Shown here: positions 1-7,089 of the stretch, in pieces
Numbering within the stretch: position 1 is the stretch's first letter
How the letters are laid out: every line of letters begins with the position of its first letter
Assembly: GCF_900113375.1 (NCBI RefSeq)
Contig: NZ_FOPC01000006.1
Coordinates: 93,459 to 157,458 of the forward strand
Source: Algoriphagus hitonicola
Lineage (GTDB): Bacteria; Bacteroidota; Bacteroidia; Cytophagales; Cyclobacteriaceae
Direction of reading: 5' to 3'
DNA: 64,000 nucleotides
Made by a program: the position numbers and the translations under genes
The notes under the pieces: model-generated
Told to the model about the DNA's origin: nothing
The model's input: the letters and a program-made list of their open reading frames with translations, nothing else
Database searches by the model: none

Positions 1-534
1 ACTTAATTCCGGATGGGCCAAAAAACCAAATAAACCCAATCGATAGTTGACGGTGACTACTACGATTCCCTTTTGGGCCATGCTTTCGCCATCGTATCGA
101 GGTTCGGAACCGTCACCCGCAGAGAAACCCCCTCCGTAGAAATATACGAGGACTGGCAAGTCTTTTTGATTTTCTTTTGCTGGAGACCAAACATTTAAAT
201 ACAAACAGTCTTCCGAAATGCCATCAGACCGAAAACTCATATCTCCAAAAATCGGTGCTTGCATGGCTCTCGGGCCAAAGTCGGTAGTTTCTTTAATGCC
301 ATCCCAATTTTCCAAAGGCTGTGGAGCTTTCCATCGAAGTTCATCTACAGGAGGCTTGGCATAGGGAATTCCAAAATATTTTTGTACACCGGTTTGGGTA
401 TCATAGTTTCCTTCTATTATTCCATTTTCTATGGTAGCTTGAACTAAAAATGCGTTGTTGGATTGAGAAACAGCATTTTTAGGGTACACTTGCATAAGAA
501 TTAGGACCAAAATAAAAGCGGATATAATTCGCAT
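1..534 (-). CDS. Type-B carboxylesterase, N-terminal part (cut by window edge)
   Basis: The first 178 codons are present, from an ATG at 534, and the frame is still open at base 1. The N-terminus is a signal peptide ending near AVSQS. The type-B carboxylesterase signature EDCLYLNVW is at about residue 112 and the oxyanion loop FYGGGFSAGD at about 133, both diagnostic for this alpha/beta-hydrolase family (para-nitrobenzyl esterase/cholinesterase type). The nucleophile elbow (GxSxG) lies outside the window. It probably hydrolyses esters in the periplasm or at the surface; the substrate is unknown. It diverges from a Nudix-type regulator 87 bp away, with a perfect palindrome between them, so control by that regulator is likely (inference). 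Confidence 0.88.
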   Translation of the reverse strand, partial: MRIISAFILVLILMQVYPKNAVSQSNNAFLVQATIENGIIEGNYDTQTGVQKYFGIPYAKPPVDELRWKAPQPLENWDGIKETTDFGPRAMQAPIFGDMSFRSDGISEDCLYLNVWSPAKENQKDLPVLVYFYGGGFSAGDGSEPRYDGESMAQKGIVVVTVNYRLGLFGFLAHPELS

Positions 535-547
535 GGTTATCAATTAA

Positions 548-564
548 TGTTTCACTATGAAACA
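548..564. promoter_or_regulatory. Candidate operator palindrome TGTTTCA-N3-TGAAACA
   Basis: A perfect 7+3+7 inverted repeat sits in the 87-bp gap between the divergent carboxylesterase (start 534, minus) and Nudix regulator (start 622, plus). Nudix-type regulators such as NrtR and the Bacteroides AraR bind palindromes next to their own genes, so this is the natural candidate site. It lies 14 bp upstream of the esterase start codon. The role is inferred from position and symmetry only. Confidence 0.5.
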
Positions 565-621
565 ATAGTAATTGCAAATTGCCTAAAATCCTATTTATTT
601 GAGGAAATTTTAAATCTGTCT

Positions 622-1329
622 ATGTCACTTCCAGATTCTACTCAGTACTTACCCCACATTGCTTATGATTCTGTCATTTTTGGTTTTTCGGGAGAAAAGC
701 TAAAAATCCTCCTCATGGAATATCATAATACAGGTTGGTTTGCTTTGCCCGGAGGTTTTGTGAAAGTAAGCGAACCACTAGATGAAGCGGTGAGTAGAGG
801 ATTGAAGGAGCGAACTGGGCTAGATCAGATTTACTTGGAGCAGTTTCATACGTTTGGTTCATTGGAGCGGGTCAAACCTGATGTGATGCGGAAAATTCTG
901 GAAGCGCAGCACAGCGAAGTTCCAGAGAAGCATTGGCTTTTTGAGCGCTTTATATCCGTGGGCTATTATGCCTTGATTGATTATACCAAAGTAGAACCCC
1001 AGCCAGATGCTCTGTCAGATTCGATTGATTGGTATGATGTGGATGCTGTTCCTGAGTTACTTTTTGATCATAATTTTATTGTACAGAAAGCGCTAGAACA
1101 CCTACGGACGCATCTTGATCAAAAGCTACTGTCAGTTAATTTGCTTCCGGAGCGATTTACGATGAAGGAATTGCAACAAGTTTATGAGGCGATTTTGGAC
1201 GAAAAACAAAACCGGGCAAATTTCCAACGAAAAATGCTCAGTCTCGGGATTCTGGAGCGCCACGAAAAACTATATTCAGGTGGATCTCACAAAGCACCGT
1301 TTTTGTATAGTTTTAATTCCAAAAATTGA
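622..1329 (+). CDS. Nudix-type transcriptional regulator (NrtR/AraR-like)
   Basis: A 235-residue protein starting at ATG 622. The open frame reaches back to 547, but that would place the start inside the palindrome at 548-564. Residues 10-150 form a Nudix fold, but the Nudix box (GGFVKVSEPLDEAV..RGLKERTGL) is degenerate: the catalytic REUxEE core reads RGLKER, so pyrophosphatase activity is unlikely. The C-terminal 70 residues (LPERFTMKELQQVYEAILDE) form the winged-helix DNA-binding domain typical of the NrtR/AraR group, in which the Nudix domain senses ADP-ribose or a sugar. The divergent neighbour is a secreted carboxylesterase. The ligand is unknown; a sugar or sugar ester is a guess. Confidence 0.8.
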   Translation: MSLPDSTQYLPHIAYDSVIFGFSGEKLKILLMEYHNTGWFALPGGFVKVSEPLDEAVSRGLKERTGLDQIYLEQFHTFGSLERVKPDVMRKILEAQHSEVPEKHWLFERFISVGYYALIDYTKVEPQPDALSDSIDWYDVDAVPELLFDHNFIVQKALEHLRTHLDQKLLSVNLLPERFTMKELQQVYEAILDEKQNRANFQRKMLSLGILERHEKLYSGGSHKAPFLYSFNSKN

Positions 1330-1332
1330 TTT

Positions 1333-2853
1333 TTAGTCTAGCGGTTCGGTCAATACACTAATGATAGTTTTGATGCCCTCTTTGTAATTTCCCAATCGAA
1401 TATTTTCATTGGGGCTATGCTGATTATTGTCGGCATTTACCGTTGGAATAGTCACTGCGGGGATTCCCAAAGCATCTACAAATGGTGAAATGGGAATGGA
1501 TCCTCCGGATATTCTGATTTGCACCGGATCCTTTTCGAAAGCTCTTCTCATAGCTTTTCTCAACCAAGCTCCAACTTCTGAATCCATTGGGGTTCGAAAA
1601 GCCTGATAGGAAATGGACTTTTTCATCGACAGAATCTTGGGATGAGTTTGTCTTTCTTCTTCTGTCGGTTCCCTGTCAATCAGGTAGAAGCCCTGTCCTT
1701 TGATATGATTTTCAATTAATTTAAAAAGTCTAACCGGATCGGATTCCGGCACGAGGCGCATGTCAATCTCTGCGATAGCGGTGGAGGGAACGATCGTTCG
1801 GGCTTCGGAACCCACCCAACCGGAAGACATTCCCCGGATATTCAGGGAAGGATATTGAATACTTTCCTGATAGGTCTGACCTACTTGGTCTGTCCTGGCG
1901 ATTCCGATTTTTTGCATGATCGTCGCCTCATCATCGGGAACAGATCTGAGGATTTCCATTTCGCTTTCAGTGAGATTGATCCCATCGTAAAAACCGGAAA
2001 TAGTCACCCTTCCCGATTCATCCTTCATGGAAGACAGGAGTTGAGAAAGCATCAAGGCTGGATTTGGAGCATAATTCCCATAGTGACCACTATGCTGAGG
2101 CACTCGCGGGCCATAAGTAGTTAGTGTCATTTCCGAAATCCCTCTGGCTCCGTAAGTTAAGGTAGGTTCATTGGAAATATGTCGAGGTCCGTCCATAATC
2201 AGCATCAGATCAGCACTGAGTTTTGACTGATGTTCAATTACGGCTGCGGGAAGTTTTGGGGAGCCTTGTTCTTCTTCAAAATCAAAGATAATCTTGATGT
2301 TATAATCTGGATTAAGACCGGCTTTGCTAATTGCGTCCCATCCTGTCAAAAACATGGCTACCGGACCTTTGTCATCCGAGCTGGATCGAGCGAAAAACCG
2401 CCAATCGGGATTGAATTGATCTTCAAGGCGTGAAAGCGGAATACTGTCCCAATTTCCGTCGGAGTTTTGTTCTTTGAGGACGGCTTGATAGGGATTGGAT
2501 TGATTCCATTTGGATCGGTCCACCGCCTGACCATCCATATGAAAATAGAAAAGGACTGTATTCTCGGTATTGGTTAGGTTTTTTTCGACCAAAAGCAGCG
2601 GTACTCCTCCCGTGGACAAGCGTTGGGATTTCCAGCCCCTTTTCTCAAACTGTGATTCGGTCCATTGGATGTTGGGTTCGATGTGAGACGGAATCATGGC
2701 ATCATTGGGAATAGCCACGATTTCTTGGAGCAATTTCAACCCCTGCTGCCAATGATCTTCCGTCAACTGATCGAGATTAATTGATTTTGAATTCTGACCT
2801 TTAACTTGAAAAGCAATTAGCAAAATGAGAAGCAGCGGAAGAAGATTTTTCAT
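1333..2853 (-). CDS. Exported M20-family metallopeptidase (dipeptidase/ArgE-DapE type)
   Basis: A 506-residue protein. The start chosen is ATG 2853, which gives a clean signal peptide (MKNLLPLLLILLIAFQVKG); the longer frame to 3012 adds non-signal residues and runs into the divergent gene. M20 metal ligands are visible: HMD (H105, D107), SSSDDKG (D150/151), EEE (183-185), D211, and a C-terminal His in NADNNQHSPNEN. Family members are di-zinc exopeptidases or deacylases; this one probably cleaves dipeptides or acyl amino acids in the periplasm. It ends 4 bp from the convergent Nudix regulator stop and is divergent from an exported methyltransferase. Confidence 0.9.
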   Translation of the reverse strand: MKNLLPLLLILLIAFQVKGQNSKSINLDQLTEDHWQQGLKLLQEIVAIPNDAMIPSHIEPNIQWTESQFEKRGWKSQRLSTGGVPLLLVEKNLTNTENTVLFYFHMDGQAVDRSKWNQSNPYQAVLKEQNSDGNWDSIPLSRLEDQFNPDWRFFARSSSDDKGPVAMFLTGWDAISKAGLNPDYNIKIIFDFEEEQGSPKLPAAVIEHQSKLSADLMLIMDGPRHISNEPTLTYGARGISEMTLTTYGPRVPQHSGHYGNYAPNPALMLSQLLSSMKDESGRVTISGFYDGINLTESEMEILRSVPDDEATIMQKIGIARTDQVGQTYQESIQYPSLNIRGMSSGWVGSEARTIVPSTAIAEIDMRLVPESDPVRLFKLIENHIKGQGFYLIDREPTEEERQTHPKILSMKKSISYQAFRTPMDSEVGAWLRKAMRRAFEKDPVQIRISGGSIPISPFVDALGIPAVTIPTVNADNNQHSPNENIRLGNYKEGIKTIISVLTEPLD

Positions 2854-2987
2854 AGGGTATGATTTTAAGAAAAGTATGAAAATTACCCCCATTTTCAAAC
2901 CTAGAATGCTGAATACCCTACAACTAGATAAAAATGACGAGTTCAAACATGTTGCCGCATTGGCCGTTTTTATAAAAAACAATTGCG

Positions 2988-3713
2988 ATGACACATCTTC
3001 AAAAATCAGCACTTTTCCTCAGTTTAGGTTTAATCTTGTTTTGGCCTGCTATTTCACAAGCTCAAAAATCAGATGCTCCTTATACCTTTGAAACTCCAAG
3101 CAGGGATGGTACCGGAAAATTTTATTTGGGAAGGGAAATTTCTCAAATTATGGGTTTTCAAGGTATGAAATGGCTGGAGCGATCCAGTCGAGAGCGGGAA
3201 GAGGGCGTTTCTAAAGCAATTAGTAACCTGCCGATTTCTGAAGAAAGCGTTGTTGCGGATATTGGTGCAGGTTCGGGATATTACACGTTTAGGATTGCGC
3301 CACTGGTGCCTGAGGGAAAAGTCCTTGCGGTAGAGATCCAAGATGAAGCGATTCGATTTTTGGAAAATAAAAGTCAAGAGCTGGGTTTTGATCAGGTTGA
3401 GGCAGTGAAAGGAAATTCTTATTCCCCAAATCTTCCCGAAAATGCTGTTGATGTGGCCATCATGGTTGATGTTTATCACGAATTGGCTTATCCTGCCGAG
3501 ATGCTGCAAGCTCTAAGGTCGTCCTTGAAAACAAATGGAAAACTCATTCTGATCGAATATCGGGGAGAAGACCCGTCCATTCCGATCAAACCTTTGCATA
3601 AAATGACCCAAGCTCAAGCCGAGAAGGAATTGAATGAAAATGGCTTTCGATTGGTAGAAAATGGGGATTTTTTACCGATTCAGCATTACCTGATTTTTGA
3701 AAAGTTGGATTAA
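2988..3713 (+). CDS. Class I SAM methyltransferase with signal peptide
   Basis: A 241-residue protein beginning with a predicted signal peptide (residues 1-25, ending AISQAQ). Motif I of the Rossmann SAM-binding fold is VADIGAGSGYYT at about residue 87. The acidic end of beta-2 is VEIQDE, and the motif IV region is VDVAIMVDVYHELAYPAEM. The substrate cannot be read from sequence. Export of a SAM-dependent enzyme is odd because SAM is cytosolic; the N-terminus could instead be a membrane anchor. It is divergent from the M20 peptidase with 134 bp between them. Confidence 0.82.
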   Translation: MTHLQKSALFLSLGLILFWPAISQAQKSDAPYTFETPSRDGTGKFYLGREISQIMGFQGMKWLERSSREREEGVSKAISNLPISEESVVADIGAGSGYYTFRIAPLVPEGKVLAVEIQDEAIRFLENKSQELGFDQVEAVKGNSYSPNLPENAVDVAIMVDVYHELAYPAEMLQALRSSLKTNGKLILIEYRGEDPSIPIKPLHKMTQAQAEKELNENGFRLVENGDFLPIQHYLIFEKLD

Positions 3714-3810
3714 GCGTTGGAGAAATTTCTTTCTTCGAAGGTGATTTTTGTCATACGATTTGATTCGGGAATTGGGTACTTTGTGGTATCACAAAAAACC
3801 AATTAATGCC

Positions 3811-4575
3811 ATGGAAATCAAAGGAAAATATGCCGTTATCACAGGAGGAGCCGGAGGAATTGGTCTCGAAACAGCCAAATTATATTTTAAAGAAGGTGCA
3901 GAAGGAGTAGCTATCGTCGATTTCAGTCAAGAGGGATTGCAAGAGGCTAAATCCCAATTGATGGGACAGAATGCCCTATTTATCCAAGCTGATGTGTCCA
4001 AATCTGAGGACGTTAAGCGATTTATTGATGAGTCAATGGAAGTTTTTGGAAGGATAGATATCCTATTCCTCAATGCCGGAGTGGAAGGTGTCGTCAAGTC
4101 AATGGTGGATTATCCCGAGGATAAATTTGATCAGGTCATCGGAGTAAATGTCAAAGGAGTGTGGCTGGGGATGAAACATGGATTTCCTGCCTTGAAAAAA
4201 GGTGGGGGTGGATCCGTGATCATTACCTCTTCCGTGGCTGGATTGCGAGGCACTGCTCAAGTGTCGGCTTACGTTGCCAGTAAACATGCGACCATAGGTT
4301 TGATGCGGACAGGAGCATTGGAAGGAGCGCCAGATAATATCCGCGTCAATTCTATTCACCCTTCTCCCGTGGATAATCGCATGATGCGTTCTCTCGAAGA
4401 GGGTTTTTCTCCAGGATCAGGAGATCAGGTTAAGGAAGGGTTTACCAAGATGATTCCGCTAGGTCGCTATGCAGAAAATGGTGATATCGCTGAGATGGCA
4501 CTGTTTTTAGCCTCTGATCGGAGTAGATTTGTTACTGGTGCAACCATGGTAGTCGATGGGGGATTCACTGCTTAG
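3811..4575 (+). CDS. SDR family NAD(P)-dependent oxidoreductase
   Basis: A 254-residue classical short-chain dehydrogenase/reductase. The cofactor motif TGGAGGIG is at residues 11-18, NAG at 88-90, catalytic Ser at 140/141, and Tyr154-x3-Lys158 in AYVASKH. An acidic Asp at the end of beta-2 (IVDFSQ) suggests NAD(H) preference. The frame is open back to 3748, but a -7-like TACTTTG at 3777-3783 and family alignment favour ATG 3811. The substrate is unknown. Transcription ends at a bidirectional hairpin just downstream. Confidence 0.88.
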   Translation: MEIKGKYAVITGGAGGIGLETAKLYFKEGAEGVAIVDFSQEGLQEAKSQLMGQNALFIQADVSKSEDVKRFIDESMEVFGRIDILFLNAGVEGVVKSMVDYPEDKFDQVIGVNVKGVWLGMKHGFPALKKGGGGSVIITSSVAGLRGTAQVSAYVASKHATIGLMRTGALEGAPDNIRVNSIHPSPVDNRMMRSLEEGFSPGSGDQVKEGFTKMIPLGRYAENGDIAEMALFLASDRSRFVTGATMVVDGGFTA

Positions 4576-4601
4576 AGGATTTTCTTGAAATAATTTTTTG
4601 G

Positions 4602-4638
4602 CTAAAGCATCACTTTGATAAGTGGTGCTTTAGTTTTT
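4602..4638. terminator. Bidirectional intrinsic terminator
   Basis: A stem of CTAAAGCAYCACT with one wobble and a 5-base loop, flanked by T-rich sequence on the plus side and A-rich on the other, between the convergent SDR and NYN genes. It overlaps the last codons of the NYN gene. Confidence 0.75.
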
Positions 4639-5385
4639 TAGTCGGACCAGTGGATAATTCAGTCCATTCACTTCATTTCTGACTACGGTATATTTTTTCA
4701 GGCTTTTGAAAAGTTCCGTGAGATTACGAAATCCATAGGTTCTCGGATCAAAACTCGGGTCAATTTTACGTAAAGAGGCGCCGATTTTTGCAATGTGAAT
4801 TTCCTCATCTTCATCAGATGAAATCTCAAATGCCCGATCAATCAAGCGTAGATCAAGTTTCGGATCGGTCTTTTTGATATGGGCATTGGCTTGGGAGGAT
4901 TTGGGTGAATTACTTTTTTCAAACTTCTTTTCTTCCACAAATTCCTCTTCTCCTAGATTTTCGGCAAAGGTGAAAATCTCACAAGATTGCACAAAAGCTT
5001 GGGGTGTGATTCTCCGGCCAATTCCCATGACAAACATACCCTCTTCCCGGATCCGCTTGGCCAGGCCCGTGTAATCGGAGTCTGAAGAAACAATACAAAA
5101 TCCGTCCACCGAGTTGCTGTGCAAAATATCCATCGCATCGATGATTAAAGAGCTATCGGTAGAGTTTTTTCCTGTGGTATAGGCAAACTTCTGAATCGGG
5201 TTGAAAGAATATTGATTGATCACTTCCTTCCAGCTGTTCATCTGTGGTGTGGTCCAGTCACCGTAAATTCTCCGGATAGTTGCTTTTCCATATTTGGAGA
5301 CTTCTTCCAAAATCTCCTTGATCAATTTGGCTTGGGCATTGTCTCCATCGATGAGGACGGCAATATTGAATTTGCTCTCGAGCAT
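4630..5385 (-). CDS. NYN domain protein with OST-HTH/LOTUS domain (LabA/DUF88 type)
   Basis: A 251-residue protein. The NYN (PIN-like) nuclease domain covers about residues 5-145, with the acidic metal-site residues IDGDN (13-16), D77/D83 and SSDSD (100-104). After a charged linker (150-175), a C-terminal OST-HTH/LOTUS module (about 178-251, HIAKIGASLRKIDPSFDPRTYGF) is predicted to bind RNA. The family is thought to act on RNA; the target is unknown. It is transcribed alone and is convergent with the SDR gene. Confidence 0.85.
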   Translation of the reverse strand: MLESKFNIAVLIDGDNAQAKLIKEILEEVSKYGKATIRRIYGDWTTPQMNSWKEVINQYSFNPIQKFAYTTGKNSTDSSLIIDAMDILHSNSVDGFCIVSSDSDYTGLAKRIREEGMFVMGIGRRITPQAFVQSCEIFTFAENLGEEEFVEEKKFEKSNSPKSSQANAHIKKTDPKLDLRLIDRAFEISSDEDEEIHIAKIGASLRKIDPSFDPRTYGFRNLTELFKSLKKYTVVRNEVNGLNYPLVRLKN

Positions 5386-5481
5386 ATTGTTTTTTCTGGT
5401 GAGTTTTAAAGTTAAAGATTATCTAAAGTAAAAGAGAGCAGAATACTGAAAAATATAGGTTTTCCTATGATTGGTAGAAAC

Positions 5482-5511
5482 AAAAAAGACTTCTCGAAAG
5501 AAGCCTTTTTT
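5482..5511 (-). terminator. Intrinsic terminator of the dienelactone hydrolase gene
   Basis: A hairpin with CTTCT/AGAAG core, cgaa loop and A6/T6 flanks, lying 18 bp beyond the stop codon of the minus-strand gene at 5530. Confidence 0.7.
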
Positions 5512-5529
5512 AATCAGTTTATTTAAATG

Positions 5530-6417
5530 CTATTTGAGGTTTTCTTTAAAGAAAGCAATGGTACGGTCCCAAGCCAAGTTAGCCGCTTCTTCGTCGTATC
5601 GTGGAGTGGTATTGTTGTGAAAACCATGATTCACTCCCTCGTACATATGCATCACATAATCTATTTCATTTGCTTTCAAGGCAGCTTCGTAATCCGGCCA
5701 ACCGGCATTGACCCGCTCATCCAAGCTGGCATATTGAATCATCAGCGGAGCTTTGATTTTTGCAGCTTCTTCGGCGGAAGGTTGACCTCCATAAAAAGGA
5801 ACAGCCGCTTTTAAATCGGGTAGTCTTACAGCCATCATGTTGGAAATCCAACCACCAAAGCAGAATCCCACGACACCGACATTGCCGTCACATTCAGGAT
5901 GAGTTTTGAGGTATTCGAAGGCTGCGATAAAATCCTCAAGCATTTCCTCTCGGGTGCGGTTTCGCTGCATATCTCTTCCTTCATCATCGGTGCCTGGATA
6001 GCCTCCCAGTGGCCAAAGTGCATCCGGAGCTATGGAAATAAATCCAGCAGCGGCGCATCTTCTCCCGACATCTTCAATATAGGGATTCAGTCCACGGTTT
6101 TCGTGAACCACAACTATGCCGGGAAATTTGCCCGAACCTGCAGGTTTGGATAGCAAACCTCTGATCTCACCACCACCTTTTGGAGAATTGTATAGGACAT
6201 AGTCCGAACTTTGTAGTCGCTCATCATCCGGCTGAATAGTAGCCGTAGTGATGTAGTCTGGCATCATGGTACTCATGAGAGAGGCCAAGGTAATTCCGCC
6301 GATGGCGTAAGCGGAAAGTTTTTCTACGAAGGTTCTCCTGTCCAGTTTATTGTGGGCATAGTAATCGTAAAGGTCAAAGACTTCCTGAGGGATATCTTCT
6401 TTGTTAAGTTTTTTCAT
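5530..6417 (-). CDS. Dienelactone hydrolase family protein with Tat-like signal
   Basis: A 295-residue alpha/beta hydrolase. The catalytic triad of the dienelactone hydrolase family is intact: Cys176 in VGFCFGG, Asp223 in SLDERV, His254 in GVNHGF. The N-terminus is unusual: a polar stretch is followed by DRRTF (residues 26-30) and a hydrophobic helix (YAIGGITLASLM), which resembles a twin-arginine export signal. This arrangement recurs in Bacteroidota enzymes that are folded before export. Start ATG 6417 is preferred over the longer frame to 6450. The substrate is unknown. The gene appears monocistronic. Confidence 0.85.
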   Translation of the reverse strand: MKKLNKEDIPQEVFDLYDYYAHNKLDRRTFVEKLSAYAIGGITLASLMSTMMPDYITTATIQPDDERLQSSDYVLYNSPKGGGEIRGLLSKPAGSGKFPGIVVVHENRGLNPYIEDVGRRCAAAGFISIAPDALWPLGGYPGTDDEGRDMQRNRTREEMLEDFIAAFEYLKTHPECDGNVGVVGFCFGGWISNMMAVRLPDLKAAVPFYGGQPSAEEAAKIKAPLMIQYASLDERVNAGWPDYEAALKANEIDYVMHMYEGVNHGFHNNTTPRYDEEAANLAWDRTIAFFKENLK

Positions 6418-6497
6418 GGTTTTCAGTGTTTTAATCTTGGAATATACCAAAAATAGCAGTGCTGAAAAGCATAAATTTCACCAAAAGATACTACTGT

Positions 6498-6974
6498 TTA
6501 TGAATGACTTTCCTCGTTGGGTCGGTATTTGATTCGAAGTCCCATGAGAAAATTTCTCAGCACCTGATCTCCGCAGTCGCGATACTGATGCTGATTGGGT
6601 TTTCTGAAAAAGGCGCTCACCTCATGCTTGCTGATGCGGAATAGTCTCAGTCCAAAAATATCCAGCATATCATTGTCTTTGAGGTTTAGTGCGATTTTTA
6701 GCTTTCGCAAAATCTGATTATTGTTTAGGGATTTCTCTGGAACTGGATCTTCTCCGTCTTTTTTGCCTCGTTTTAGAATAATCAGCCCATTCAAAAATGC
6801 GGCTAATGGCTTGTCAAAAAGGGGACTGAATTCAGGATCATCTTCTTTTTTCAGCCAATTTGAAACCGTAGCTCTATCTGTGGGTTCTCCTCCCTGTTGG
6901 AATAGGGAAACCATTTGATCGTCGTTAAAATCAAAAGTATATCTTAGAACCCGGAGGATATCGTTGTTGCTCAT
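6498..6974 (-). CDS. DUF1456 family protein (YehS-like)
   Basis: A 158-residue protein made of two copies of the DUF1456 module: residues 1-70 (NNDILRVLRYTFDFNDDQMVSLF) and 85-150 (NNQILRKLKIALNLKDNDMLDIF). This matches E. coli YehS in size and organisation. Function is not established for the family. It is transcribed divergently from the radical SAM gene with about 115 bp between them. Confidence 0.88.
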   Translation of the reverse strand: MSNNDILRVLRYTFDFNDDQMVSLFQQGGEPTDRATVSNWLKKEDDPEFSPLFDKPLAAFLNGLIILKRGKKDGEDPVPEKSLNNNQILRKLKIALNLKDNDMLDIFGLRLFRISKHEVSAFFRKPNQHQYRDCGDQVLRNFLMGLRIKYRPNEESHS

Positions 6975-7089
6975 AGCCTAGTAAATTTCCCTTCAAAGAT
7001 GGTAATTATCTAAAAGTGATAAAAGGAAAGCAGCTATTGCCGAGAAATAAAAGACGATATGTACGAAATTCCTTCAAACCTTTCCAAAT

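Noticed and set aside
2853..2920. 8-bp inverted repeat TAGGGTAT ... ATACCCTA between the M20 and methyltransferase genes
   Set aside because: Arms are short and 52 bases apart, with one arm touching the M20 start codon; chance is a sufficient explanation.
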